Source of the DNA: an uncultured beta proteobacterium
Lineage (GTDB): Bacteria > Pseudomonadota > Gammaproteobacteria > Burkholderiales > Burkholderiaceae_C
Assembly (NCBI GenBank): GCA_903876715.1
Contig: CAIRBF010000061.1
Span: forward strand, 1 to 45,526
Direction: 5' to 3'
DNA: 45,526 nucleotides
Numbering within the stretch: the first letter of the stretch is position 1; each line of letters opens with the position of its first letter. This document shows positions 14,701 through 27,638 of this stretch, one piece after another. Under the pieces are notes generated by a model, which was not told where the DNA came from, did no database searches, and saw only the letters and a program-made list of their open reading frames with translations. The position numbers and the translations under genes are program-made.

Positions 14701-16044
14701 ATGCGTGAAGGCAACCTCCAAGCCCCCACCCGCCACCCGCTGGATTGGAAGAACCCGGAGTTCTACGACGAATCGTCGGCGCTCAAGGAGATGGAGCGGG
14801 TGTTCGACATCTGCCACGGCTGCCGTCGCTGCGTCAGCCTGTGCCAGAGCTTTCCCACGCTGTTCGACCTGGTGGACGCCACTGACGACGGCGAGGTGCA
14901 CGGCGTCAAGAAGGAAGCCTACTGGAAGGTCGTCGACCAGTGCTACCTGTGTGACTTGTGCTACATGACCAAGTGCCCGTACACGCCGCCGCACCCGTGG
15001 AACCTGGACTTCCCACACCTGATGCTGCGCGCCAAGGCGATCAAGCACAAGAAGGGCGAAGTCCACGCCAGCGAGAAGTTCCTCGCCTCGACGGACACGC
15101 ACGGCAGCTTCGCCGGCATCCCCATCGTCGTGCAGGCCGTCAACGCCGTGAACAAGACGAAGTTCGCGCGCAAGCTGATGGACAGCCAGCTCGGCGTGCA
15201 CCCCGATGCCTGGATGCCCAGCCTGGCCAGCCAGCGCTTCCGCTGGGGCCGCTCGATGAGCAACACGACCTTCCCTGCCGTCAACGGGCAGCGCACGCCG
15301 GGCAAGGTGGCGATCTTCTCGACCTGCTACGTGAACTACAACGAGCCTGGCATCGGCGAGGACCTGATCAAGCTGCTCGACCACAACGAGATCCCCTACG
15401 TCATCGTCGAGAAGGAGAGCTGCTGCGGCATGCCCAAGCTCGAGCTCGGCGACCTCGACGCCGTGGCCCGCCACAAGGAGGACAACATGCCCATGCTGGC
15501 GAAGTACGCCCGCGAGGGCTGGGCCATCGTCAGCCCGGTGCCCAGCTGCACGCTGATGTTCAAGCAGGAGCTGCCGCTGATGTTCCCCGACTGCGCCGAC
15601 ACGAAGGCAGTCAAGGCGGCCATGTTCGACCCCTTCGAGTACTTCATCGCGCGCCACAAGGACGGGTTGCTGAAGACCGACTTCAAGGCGGCGCTCGGCA
15701 AGGTCAGCTACCACATCCCCTGCCACGGCCGGGTGCAGAACATCGGCAAGAAGACCGAGGAGATGTTCAAGCTCATCGGCCAGACGGTGGAGGTCAAGCT
15801 CAACACGGTCGAGCGCTGCTCGGGCCACGCCGGCACCTACGGCGTCAAGAAGGCCTACCACCCGGTGGCGATGAAGATCGGCAAGCCGGTCTTCAAGGCC
15901 ATGGCCAAGGACGAGCCCGACGTCATCAGCAGCGACTGCGCGCTGGCCGGCCACCACATCGCCCAGGGCATGCAGCAGGCCGGCACACCGGCCAAGGCGC
16001 TTCAGCACCCGCTGAGCCTGGTGCGCCAGGCCTACGGCCTCTGA
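14701..16044 (+). CDS. HdrD/GlpC-like (Fe-S)-binding protein
   Basis: 447 residues. The N-terminal part holds two 4Fe-4S motifs: CHGCRRCVSLC and CYLCDLCYMTKC, each closed by a Cys-Pro step or its equivalent. The rest has two CCG-type domains of the heterodisulfide-reductase family: ESCCGMPKLELG in the first and ERCSGHAGTYG in the second, where the CCG is changed to CSG. No membrane segment is visible. The family passes electrons between a quinone or flavoprotein and a thiol or metal partner. It sits 92 nt after the rubrerythrin terminator and 34 nt before DUF3501, a grouping I recall from other proteobacteria, consistent with a peroxide-reducing chain. Confidence 0.87.
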   Translation: MREGNLQAPTRHPLDWKNPEFYDESSALKEMERVFDICHGCRRCVSLCQSFPTLFDLVDATDDGEVHGVKKEAYWKVVDQCYLCDLCYMTKCPYTPPHPWNLDFPHLMLRAKAIKHKKGEVHASEKFLASTDTHGSFAGIPIVVQAVNAVNKTKFARKLMDSQLGVHPDAWMPSLASQRFRWGRSMSNTTFPAVNGQRTPGKVAIFSTCYVNYNEPGIGEDLIKLLDHNEIPYVIVEKESCCGMPKLELGDLDAVARHKEDNMPMLAKYAREGWAIVSPVPSCTLMFKQELPLMFPDCADTKAVKAAMFDPFEYFIARHKDGLLKTDFKAALGKVSYHIPCHGRVQNIGKKTEEMFKLIGQTVEVKLNTVERCSGHAGTYGVKKAYHPVAMKIGKPVFKAMAKDEPDVISSDCALAGHHIAQGMQQAGTPAKALQHPLSLVRQAYGL

Positions 16045-16078
16045 CGGTTTCCCTTCCCACGTATCCAAGGAGTCTCAC

Positions 16079-16660
16079 GTGACCACCATCACCCGCGACA
16101 GCCTCCTGACCCTGGAGGCCTATTCCAAGGTCCGCAAGACCATCCGCGCCGAAGCGATCGCGCACCGCAAGCTGCGCAGCGTCGCCCTGGGCGAGCACAT
16201 CACGCTGCAGTTCGAGGACGAGAAGACGATCCGGCGTCAGATTCAGGAGATGCTGCACATCGAAAAGATCTTCGACGAAGACGGCATCCAGAGCGAGCTC
16301 GAGGCCTACGGCCCGCTCGTGCCGGACGGCTCGAACTGGAAGGCGACGATGCTGATCGAATACCCCGATCCGCACGAGCGCAAGCGCGAGCTCGCGCGCC
16401 TGATCGGCGTGGAGGATCGGATGTTCGTCGAGGTCGAGGGACACCCGCGCGTCTACGCCATCGCCGACGAGGACCTCGACCGCGAGAACGACGAGAAGAC
16501 GTCGTCGGTGCACTTCGTGCGCTTCGAGTTGCCGAAGGCCGCACGCGAGGCGGTGCGCGCGGGTGCGAGCGTCAAGCTCGGCTGCGACCACACCAACTAC
16601 CCGGCGCACGTCACCATCGCAGCCGACACGCTGGCCAGCCTGGCTGGCGACCTGCGCTGA
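16079..16660 (+). CDS. DUF3501 family protein
   Basis: 193 residues starting at GTG 16079 with AAGGAG seven bases upstream. The sequence ITRDSLLTLEAYSKVRKTIR, then HITLQFEDEKTIRRQIQEML, is characteristic of DUF3501, a family I know mainly as a neighbour of rubrerythrin and HdrD-like proteins. The function is not established. The protein is soluble, without Cys-rich motifs, and ends in a regular helix. It is the last gene of the unit and runs into a GC hairpin shared with rarD. Confidence 0.85.
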   Translation: MTTITRDSLLTLEAYSKVRKTIRAEAIAHRKLRSVALGEHITLQFEDEKTIRRQIQEMLHIEKIFDEDGIQSELEAYGPLVPDGSNWKATMLIEYPDPHERKRELARLIGVEDRMFVEVEGHPRVYAIADEDLDRENDEKTSSVHFVRFELPKAAREAVRAGASVKLGCDHTNYPAHVTIAADTLASLAGDLR

Positions 16661-16670
16661 ACCGCGCCGC

Positions 16671-16697
16671 GCGGGGGGTGATTCAGTCGCCCCCCGC
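16671..16697. terminator. hairpin between convergent genes
   Basis: GCGGGGGG and CCCCCCGC pair across an 11-nt loop that contains the rarD stop codon. There is no T run; it probably serves both convergent transcripts. Confidence 0.4.
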
Positions 16698-17567
16698 TGA
16701 AGGCGTCCGCACGCCGCGCAACGCATGCGCCGTGTAGACCGCCAGTGCCACCCAGATGAACGCGAAGCCGATGAGCTTGTCGGCATCGAACGGTTCTCGG
16801 AAGAAGAACACACCGCAGGCCAGCTGCAGCGTCGGCGACACATACTGCATCAGACCCAGGGTGGCCAACCTCAGGCGTCGCGCCGCGGCGGCAAACAGCA
16901 TCAGCGGCAGCGCCGTCAGCGGACCGGCCAACAGGATCAAAAAGGTCAGCGCGTGGTCGCCGCGCAGCAGCACGCCGTCGGCCGACACCGTCCACCACAC
17001 CAGCCAGGGCACCGCCAATGGCGCGACGAGCAGGGTCTCGAGCGCCAACCCCTCCAGCGGGCCAAGCGGTGAGGTCTTGCGCAGCAGCCCGTACACCGCG
17101 AAGCTGAAGGCCAGCGACAGCGCGTACCAGGGCAGGTGCCCCGTCTGCCAGGTGAGCCAAGCCACGCCGCAGGCTGCCAGGGCCACGGCCGCGCGCTGCA
17201 CCGGCGCCAGACGCTCGCGCAGCACCAACACGCCGAGCAGCACGTTGACCAAGGGGTTGATGAAGTAGCCCAGGCTCGCCTCGACCACACGCCCGTTCTG
17301 CAACGCGACGATGTAGAGCAGCCAGTTCACGGCCAGCACCAGCGCACTCGCGCCCGTCCAGAGCAGCACGCGGGGCTGGCGCAGCGCCGCGCCCAGCCAG
17401 CTCCATTGGCGCCTGACTGCCAGCACCCCGGCCAGGAAGACCAGGCACCACACCGCGCGATGAAGCACCACCTCCATCGGCGCCACCGTGGCCAGCAGGT
17501 GGAAGTACAGCGGGAACAGGCCCCAGGCCACGAAGGCCATGGCCGCGTACAGGACTCCAGGGTTCAT
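16683..17567 (-). CDS. rarD: EamA-family permease RarD
   Basis: 294 residues with about ten hydrophobic segments in two EamA repeats. The start MNPGVLYAAMAFVAWGLFPLY and the phrases LHRAVWCLVFL, NWLLYIVALQNGRVVEASLG and NPLVNVLLGVLVLRERL are RarD signatures. The substrate of RarD is not settled; chloramphenicol tolerance was the original phenotype. Its 5' end lies 28 nt after livF, and it may be the last cistron of the liv transcript. Confidence 0.88.
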   Translation of the reverse strand: MNPGVLYAAMAFVAWGLFPLYFHLLATVAPMEVVLHRAVWCLVFLAGVLAVRRQWSWLGAALRQPRVLLWTGASALVLAVNWLLYIVALQNGRVVEASLGYFINPLVNVLLGVLVLRERLAPVQRAAVALAACGVAWLTWQTGHLPWYALSLAFSFAVYGLLRKTSPLGPLEGLALETLLVAPLAVPWLVWWTVSADGVLLRGDHALTFLILLAGPLTALPLMLFAAAARRLRLATLGLMQYVSPTLQLACGVFFFREPFDADKLIGFAFIWVALAVYTAHALRGVRTPSAGGD

Positions 17568-17595
17568 GCGGGAGGATTGTCCCCGCGTACAGGCA

Positions 17596-18308
<713 letters not shown>

Positions 18309-18312
<4 letters not shown>

Positions 18313-19064
18313 ATCAGCTCTCCCTGCTCGCCGAGGTAGGCCTCGCGGACCTCGGCGTTGTTGCGGATCGCCTCGGGCGTGCCACAGGCGATGGCGCGAC
18401 CGTAGACCAGCACGGTGATGCGGTCAGCGAGCGCGAACACCGCGTCCATGTCGTGCTCGACGAGCAGGATGGTGTAGCGCCCCTTCAGCCCGGCCAGCAG
18501 CCGGACCACGCTCTCGGACTCGGCGTGGCTCATGCCGGCCATGGGCTCGTCCAGCAGCAGCAGCTTTGGGCGCGAAGCGAGCGTCATCGCGATCTCGAGT
18601 TGCCGCCGCTCGCCGTGCGCGAGCGCGCCCACGGGCGTGTGGGCACGGTCGGCCAGGTTCACCTGCTCGAGCGCCGCAAGAGCGGGCTCGGTGAGCCCGC
18701 GCTGCCGCATGACCGGCGTCCAGAAACGGAAGCTGTGGCCGGCGTGGCCCTGGACCGCCATGCAGACGTTCTGCAGCACGGTGAAGTCGGGAAACACCGA
18801 GGTGATCTGGTAGGAGCGCCCGAGCCCGGCGAGCGAGCGCTCATGCGGCGCCAGGCGGGTGATGTCGCGGCCGTCGAAGACGATGCGGCCCTCGTCGGGG
18901 AAGAACTCGCCGCTGAGCTGGTTGATCAGCGTCGTCTTGCCCGCGCCGTTGGGGCCGATGATGGCGTGGATCTCGCCCGGCACGAGCGACAGCGACAGGT
19001 CGTCCGTGGCCGTCAGCCCACCGAAGCGCTTGACCAGACGCTCCACCACGAGCACCGCCGTCAC
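18309..19064 (-). CDS. livG: branched-chain-type ABC transporter ATP-binding protein LivG
   Basis: 251 residues, started at GTG 19064, which overlaps the livM stop (GTGA); longer versions of this open frame run inside livM. Walker A is GPNGAGKTTL and Walker B is LLLDEPMAGM. The signature is LAHGERRQLEIA, where the usual LSxGxxQ is altered in the first residues, as in most LivG proteins. The family C-terminal segment (LVEHDMDAVFALADRITVL) is intact. Confidence 0.93.
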
Positions 19065-20041
19065 CGCGGGCCCTCCTTGCCGGCCGACAGGCGGCCGTAC
19101 AGCCCCTGCTTGAGCACCAGGACGACGAGCACGATGAACAACCCGATCAGCGCCAGCCAATGCTGGCTGAGGAACTTGTCGAGCCAGGGAACGCCGATGC
19201 TGAAGGACGACAGCACCTCCTCCAGCACGAGCAGCGCCGCGGCGCCGACCACGGGGCCGAACAGCGTGCCCAGGCCGCCGAGCACCGTGATCACGATCAA
19301 TTCGCCGGAAACCGTCCAGGCCATGTAGGCGGGCGCGACGAAACGCGTCAGGTTGCCCAGCAGCACGCCCGCCAGCACACACACCTGAGCCGAGATCACG
19401 TAGGCCACGAGCTTGTAGCGCAGCGTCGGGAAGCCCAACGCCTTCATGCGGCGCTCGTTGCTCTTGCAGCCGCGCAGCACCATGCCGAAGCGCGAGTGCA
19501 CGAGCCGGTGCAGCAGGTACAGCACCCCGACCAGCAGGCCGAAGGTCGCGTAATACAGTACCGTACCATTGGCCAGCGAGAACAGCCCGAAGTCGCTGCG
19601 GTTGGGGATCTGCAGGCCGTCGTCGCCGCCATAGTCGCGAAGGCTCACGCCCAGGAAGAACAGCATCTGCGCGAAGGCCAACGTGATCATGATGAAGGCC
19701 ATGCCGCTGGTGCGCAGGCACACCGCTCCGACGGCGAGCGCGACGACGCCACCCACGGCGAGCGCCACCACGAGGTGCGCCCAGCCATTGCCCACGCCGT
19801 GGAAGGTGAGGATGCCCACCGCGTAGGCGCCGATGCCGATGTACATCGCGTGCCCGAAACTGACCATCCCGCCATAGCCCAGGATCAGGTTCAGCCCCAG
19901 CGCCGCGAGCGCGAAGATCATGATGCGCGTGAACAACGTCACGTAGAAGGTCTGCCCCAGCACACCGGACAGCAAGGGTACCGCGGCCAGCAGCAGGAGC
20001 ACGGCCGCGGCGACGATCACGCGGGGCGAGAGCCTAACCAT
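19061..20041 (-). CDS. livM: branched-chain-type ABC transporter permease LivM
   Basis: 326 residues and about ten membrane segments. GLNLILGYGGMVSFGHAMYIGIGAYA is the core LivM motif (split here for length: GLNLILGYGG and VSFGHAMYIGIGAYA). SNERRMKALGF marks the loop that contacts the ATPase. It overlaps livH by 8 nt. Confidence 0.92.
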   Translation of the reverse strand: MVRLSPRVIVAAAVLLLLAAVPLLSGVLGQTFYVTLFTRIMIFALAALGLNLILGYGGMVSFGHAMYIGIGAYAVGILTFHGVGNGWAHLVVALAVGGVVALAVGAVCLRTSGMAFIMITLAFAQMLFFLGVSLRDYGGDDGLQIPNRSDFGLFSLANGTVLYYATFGLLVGVLYLLHRLVHSRFGMVLRGCKSNERRMKALGFPTLRYKLVAYVISAQVCVLAGVLLGNLTRFVAPAYMAWTVSGELIVITVLGGLGTLFGPVVGAAALLVLEEVLSSFSIGVPWLDKFLSQHWLALIGLFIVLVVLVLKQGLYGRLSAGKEGPR

Positions 20042-20957
20042 GCTTCACCGGGAACAGGCCCTGCGGCCGCCAGGCCAGTACAGCGGCCATCAGCAGGTAG
20101 ATGAGCATCGAGGCGATCGCCGGGCCGACAGCCTGCGCGATCGAGCGCTCGAGGAACTCGCGCAGCAGCGTGGGCAGCAGCGCGCGACCCATGGTGTCGA
20201 CGATGCCCACGATCAGCGCGCCGTAGAAGGCACCGCGGATCGAGCCGATGCCGCCAGTGACGATGACCACCAGCGTCAGGATCAGGATGGGCTCGCCCAT
20301 GCCGGCCTGCACCGACACGATGGGCCCGGCCATCAGGCCGGCCAGACCGGCCAGGCCGGCCCCGAGCGCGAACACCGTCAGGTTCAGGCCCTTGATGTTG
20401 ACACCCAGCGCCGAGACCATCTCGGGGTTGGAGGCGCCAGCGCGGATCAGCATGCCCACGCGCGTGCGGTGGATCACCGCATACAACGCCAGCCCCACGA
20501 GCAGGCCGACGACGATGATCGCGAAGCGGTACGAGGGGTAGGCCAGCCCGAACAGGTCCACCGTGCCCGACAGGCCCTTGGGCACGTTCATGTAGACCGA
20601 GGCCGGGCCCCAGACGAAACGCACCACCTCGTTGAAGAACAGGATCAGGCCGAAGGTGGCCAGCACCTGGTCGAGGTGGTCGCGCGTGTACAACGTGGAC
20701 AGTGCGATGCGCTCGACCAGCACCCCCAGCAGCATGGTGCCGGGCACGGCGACCAAGGCCGCGGCAAGGAAGGAGCCGCCGAAGGCGTTGTAGCCCGCGG
20801 CAGCGAAGTAGGCCCCCATCATGTACAGCGAACCGTGGCTCAGGTTCACGAAGTTCATGATGCCAAACACCAGCGTCAGCCCGGCCGAGAGCAGGAACAG
20901 CAGCACGCCGAGCTGCAGCCCGTTGAGCAGTTGCGTGAGCAGGAGGCCGGTGGTCAT
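20034..20957 (-). CDS. livH: branched-chain-type ABC transporter permease LivH
   Basis: 307 residues. The opening LLLTQLLNGLQLGVLLFLLS and the phrases FGIMNFVNLSHGSLYM and SNPEMVSALGVNIKGLN (the EAA-type coupling loop) identify LivH. It lies 95 nt after livK, and a stable hairpin occupies that gap. Confidence 0.92.
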   Translation of the reverse strand: MTTGLLLTQLLNGLQLGVLLFLLSAGLTLVFGIMNFVNLSHGSLYMMGAYFAAAGYNAFGGSFLAAALVAVPGTMLLGVLVERIALSTLYTRDHLDQVLATFGLILFFNEVVRFVWGPASVYMNVPKGLSGTVDLFGLAYPSYRFAIIVVGLLVGLALYAVIHRTRVGMLIRAGASNPEMVSALGVNIKGLNLTVFALGAGLAGLAGLMAGPIVSVQAGMGEPILILTLVVIVTGGIGSIRGAFYGALIVGIVDTMGRALLPTLLREFLERSIAQAVGPAIASMLIYLLMAAVLAWRPQGLFPVKHG

Positions 20958-21001
20958 GACGGGAAGGAACGCGGTCGCGTGTGGCGCCAGCCGAAAAGGA
21001 T

Positions 21002-21025
21002 GCGGGGCGACGCGTGCCGCCCCGC
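21002..21025 (-). promoter_or_regulatory. intercistronic hairpin between livK and livH
   Basis: GCGGGGCG and CGCCCCGC pair around an 8-nt loop, 27 nt after the livK stop. Such hairpins often protect the mRNA of an abundant binding protein and lower expression of the downstream permease. Confidence 0.5.
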
Positions 21026-21052
21026 CAGCTCAGGCGCGAACCGGACCCGAAC

Positions 21053-22222
21053 TCACATCTTGCACTGCGAGGCGTAGGCGTCGCCGTGGTTCTTCAACGG
21101 GGTGGTCACCGTTTTCAGGCTCACGCGACCCTTGGCGTCCTTGGCCACCTCGAAGATGTGCTGGTCCTGGACCGGGAAGTGATTGTTGTTGAAGCGGAAG
21201 CTGCCGCGCACCGACTGGAAGTCAGCCGCCTTCAGCGCCGCACGGAAGGCGTTCTTGTCGGCCACGTTGCCGCGGACCTTGGCGATCGCCGAATCCAGCA
21301 ACAGCGCCGCGTCGTAGCTCTGCGCCGCGTACTGCGAAGGAATGCGCTTGTACTTGGCCTCGAACTCGTCGACGAAGCGGCGGCTCGCGGGATTGTTGAA
21401 GTCCGGGCCCCAGAAGGTGCCGGAGACCACGCCCAGCGCGGCGTCGCCTTGCGCCGGCAGGGTGGAGCCGTCGGTGGTGGAGGTCGTCAGCAGCGGGATC
21501 TTGCCCAGCAGGCCGGCCTGCTGGTACTGGCGCACGAAGTTCACGCCCAGGCCGCCGGGGTAGAAGACGTAGACGGCATCGGGCTTCTTGGCCGCGACCT
21601 GCGCGAGTTCGGCCGCGAAGTCGGGCTGGTTCAGCGGTGTGTAGATCTCGTCGATCACCTCGCCCTTGTAGAAGCGCTTGAAGCCGGCGACGAAGTCCTT
21701 GCCCGCCTGGTAGTTCGGGGCCATGCCAATGACGCGCTTGTAGCCCTTGTCCATCGCGTACTTGCCGACGACCTCGGCCTGGTTGTCGTTCTGCCACGAC
21801 GTGATGAACTGGAACGGCGAGCACTGCGCGCCGGCGATCGGTGCCGGACCGCCGTTGGAGCCGATCAGGAACACGCCCGCCTCCGTGATGGGCTTGTGCA
21901 CCGCCATCATGATGTTGGAGAAGGTGATGCCGGTGATGATGGGTACCCGCTCGCGCTCGATCAGCTTCTGCACGATCTGGGTGGCGACGTCGGGCTTGAG
22001 CTGGCTGTCCTCGCGCAGCACCTGCACTGGCACGCCGCCCAGGCGGCCGCCATTGCGTTCGACCACCATCATGAAGCCATCGTACTGGTCCTGCCCGAGC
22101 GCCCCTTGCGGGCCGGAGAGTTCGGCCACGAAGCCGATCTTGATCGGCGCCTGCGCCTGGACGGCGCCGGCAGCCACGGCCAGGCACGCAGCAGCGGCCA
22201 GGCGGGACAGGTTCTTCAGCAT
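21053..22222 (-). CDS. livK: periplasmic ABC substrate-binding protein, LivK type
   Basis: 389 residues from ATG 22222, which has AAGGAG six bases upstream. A signal peptide (MLKNLSRLAAAACLAVAAGA, cut after VQAQ) precedes the type I periplasmic fold PIKIGFVAELSGPQGALGQD. The hinge strands YGFM-like repeats and the phrase NYQAGKDFVAGFKRFYKGE are those of the ABC type I receptors for amino acids and aromatic acids. The true ligand is probably not leucine: the cassette lies directly after hydroxyanthranilate genes, so an aromatic acid or kynurenine-like compound fits (inference). Confidence 0.9.
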   Translation of the reverse strand: MLKNLSRLAAAACLAVAAGAVQAQAPIKIGFVAELSGPQGALGQDQYDGFMMVVERNGGRLGGVPVQVLREDSQLKPDVATQIVQKLIERERVPIITGITFSNIMMAVHKPITEAGVFLIGSNGGPAPIAGAQCSPFQFITSWQNDNQAEVVGKYAMDKGYKRVIGMAPNYQAGKDFVAGFKRFYKGEVIDEIYTPLNQPDFAAELAQVAAKKPDAVYVFYPGGLGVNFVRQYQQAGLLGKIPLLTTSTTDGSTLPAQGDAALGVVSGTFWGPDFNNPASRRFVDEFEAKYKRIPSQYAAQSYDAALLLDSAIAKVRGNVADKNAFRAALKAADFQSVRGSFRFNNNHFPVQDQHIFEVAKDAKGRVSLKTVTTPLKNHGDAYASQCKM

Positions 22223-22424
22223 TTCGATCTCCTTCGGGTGACTTCCCCGTGCACCGTCAAGTTTAGTGCCGCGACCCGGGAGCGCCGCCCCGGGTCTACC
22301 CGGGTCACCCCCGGGGCGACGGCCTGCGGTCGGGTCACGAGAAGACGCCTTGATGCTCGCATGACTCTCGAGTCCCTTCCCCGCGCGGGGGCCGGACCGG
22401 GCGACGCCCGGCCCCTGGGGGCGC
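22223..22424 (-). other. 202-nt gap nbaD-livK with stacked GC hairpins
   Basis: It holds CCGGGC-GAC-GCCCGG (22396-22410) just after the ACMSD stop and GACCCGGG / CCCGGGTC (22273-22280, 22289-22296) nearer livK. There is no T tract. The gap and hairpins suggest livK has its own promoter or a processed transcript, but I see no convincing -35/-10 pair. Confidence 0.4.
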
Positions 22425-26061
<3,637 letters not shown>

Positions 26062-26078
26062 GGCACGTCCTCCCCTCC

Positions 26079-27098
26079 TCAGGCCGGCGCGCCGTCCGTC
26101 CTGGACCCCGCGCCGGGGCCGTAGGCCTGCAGCGCCGCGGCGAGCTGGCCACGCACCGCCTGCAGCAGGGCCTGCGGCGCGACCACCGCGCAGTGGGCCC
26201 CGTGGCGCAGCACGTCCATCACCAGCTCGGTCTCGCTCACGTAGGGCAGCCTCATCTCGAAGCGACCGTCGTCCAGGAAGCGGGTCTTCTGCCGCGGGTG
26301 CCACTGCTCGCGGCAGACCCAGGCCGCAGCCTCAGCACTGAACAGCAGGTGCGCCCACTGCGCCTGCGCGCCGGCGAAGATGCCGTACCCGGCATCGAGC
26401 TCGGCCTCCACCACCTTGACGGAGACGTCGCGCGCCCGCGTCTCGAGCACGGCAGCGCGCTCGACGGCGTCGAGCGCGAAGCGCAGCAGACGCCCGCGTG
26501 CGTGACACCAGGCATCCAGGTACCAGGTGTTGCGGTAGTGCACGAGGCGTTGCGGCGACACATCGCGCTCGCTGACGGCGCGGCGCCCGCGCGACTGGTA
26601 GCGCATGTGCACCTGCCGTCGTCGCACGAGGGCGTCGCCGAAGAGCTCGAACCACTTGCTCGGCACCGGCCGGCGCCCGACGCTGAAGACGCGTACGCGC
26701 CTCATCAACAGCGTCGCCTCCTTCTCGGACGAGCCGAGCATGCCCTGGAGGCGCTCCAACAAGGGCTGCAGGTGACGCGACAGCACGCCGCCGTCGTCCA
26801 GCCCCTGGATCAACTGGTGCATCGTCAGCAGGGCGTGGATCTCGCGCTCGCTGAACCACACGCCCGGCAACTCATGCTGCACCGGCGCACGGCTGCCGCC
26901 GGCCTGCGGCTGGAGCTTGTAGCCACGCTCGAAGGCGTCCCAGACGATGGGCGCGTTCATGCGGTCCCGCAGGTACTGCAGGTCGCGCTTGAGCGTGGCT
27001 GGCGAGACCTCGAGCTCGCCCAGCAGCGTCGTGAAGTCGACGCAGCCCCGGGACTTGATCAGGGTCTCGATGCGGTAGAAGCGTTCAGCGCGTTCCAT
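26079..27098 (-). CDS. WYL-domain transcriptional regulator, DeoR-like HTH
   Basis: 339 residues from ATG 27098. The winged helix is at residues 1-60 ([21 protein letters not shown], then [20 protein letters not shown] as recognition helix). The WYL core follows ([21 protein letters not shown], then [27 protein letters not shown]), where WYL reads WYLDAWC, the exact family motif. The C-terminal extension is intact, unlike the truncated WYL gene at the start of the window. Its likely targets are itself or the neighbouring permease or aspartoacylase; unknown. Confidence 0.88.
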   Translation of the reverse strand: MERAERFYRIETLIKSRGCVDFTTLLGELEVSPATLKRDLQYLRDRMNAPIVWDAFERGYKLQPQAGGSRAPVQHELPGVWFSEREIHALLTMHQLIQGLDDGGVLSRHLQPLLERLQGMLGSSEKEATLLMRRVRVFSVGRRPVPSKWFELFGDALVRRRQVHMRYQSRGRRAVSERDVSPQRLVHYRNTWYLDAWCHARGRLLRFALDAVERAAVLETRARDVSVKVVEAELDAGYGIFAGAQAQWAHLLFSAEAAAWVCREQWHPRQKTRFLDDGRFEMRLPYVSETELVMDVLRHGAHCAVVAPQALLQAVRGQLAAALQAYGPGAGSRTDGAPA

Positions 27099-27247
27099 GC
27101 ACGCTCCAAGCAGCCGGCGGTGACACGCGCGATAATCAGAGCTTCGGCGCCTCGGGCGCCCCGCTGCTGCCCGAAACGCCGAAGAGCGAAGGGCCGTTGC
27201 ATTCCTCGGGCCCACGCCCTTCGTAGCATACCTTCCGGAACGCCCCG

Positions 27248-27484
27248 ATGGCCAAGACCCCACCCAAGACCACCGTCTCCAGCGAAGGCCTGCGCTACCA
27301 CTCCAAGGTGCCGGGCTCGCCCTTCGTGGCCACTGGCCATTTCGGCGCTGCCACGATGTCCTGCTTCCTGTGTGGCAAGCACCGCCCGCGTGCGCAGTTG
27401 AAGTCGCGCAAGCTGATGGGCAAGACACATTTCGTGTGCGCGCCATCCTGCAAGGAACTCGAGGCAACGCTGACCGCGCGCTGA
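27248..27484 (+). CDS. small zinc-ribbon-like protein, 78 aa
   Basis: A free-standing gene divergent from the WYL regulator. It contains SCFLCGKHRPRAQLKSRKL, then FVCAPSCKELEATL, a CxxC plus CxxxC set that could bind zinc. Basic residues between the pairs (KHRPRAQLKSRKL) suggest nucleic-acid contact. It is not a known family to me, though the pattern looks conserved. 27485-27638 shows no gene or clear signal. Confidence 0.6.
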   Translation: MAKTPPKTTVSSEGLRYHSKVPGSPFVATGHFGAATMSCFLCGKHRPRAQLKSRKLMGKTHFVCAPSCKELEATLTAR

Positions 27485-27638
27485 CGGTACGCCGCACGGG
27501 GGCGCGCGCCGGCCAGCAGACGGGCGGCGCCACCTGAACACTCTCCTTGGCGCTCGGCACGGCCACAACACGGCTTTCGATCGCGGGAGTGAGGATGCGG
27601 CCAAGCGCTCCTCCGGGTTGCCTTGATGAGCGCAGGCG

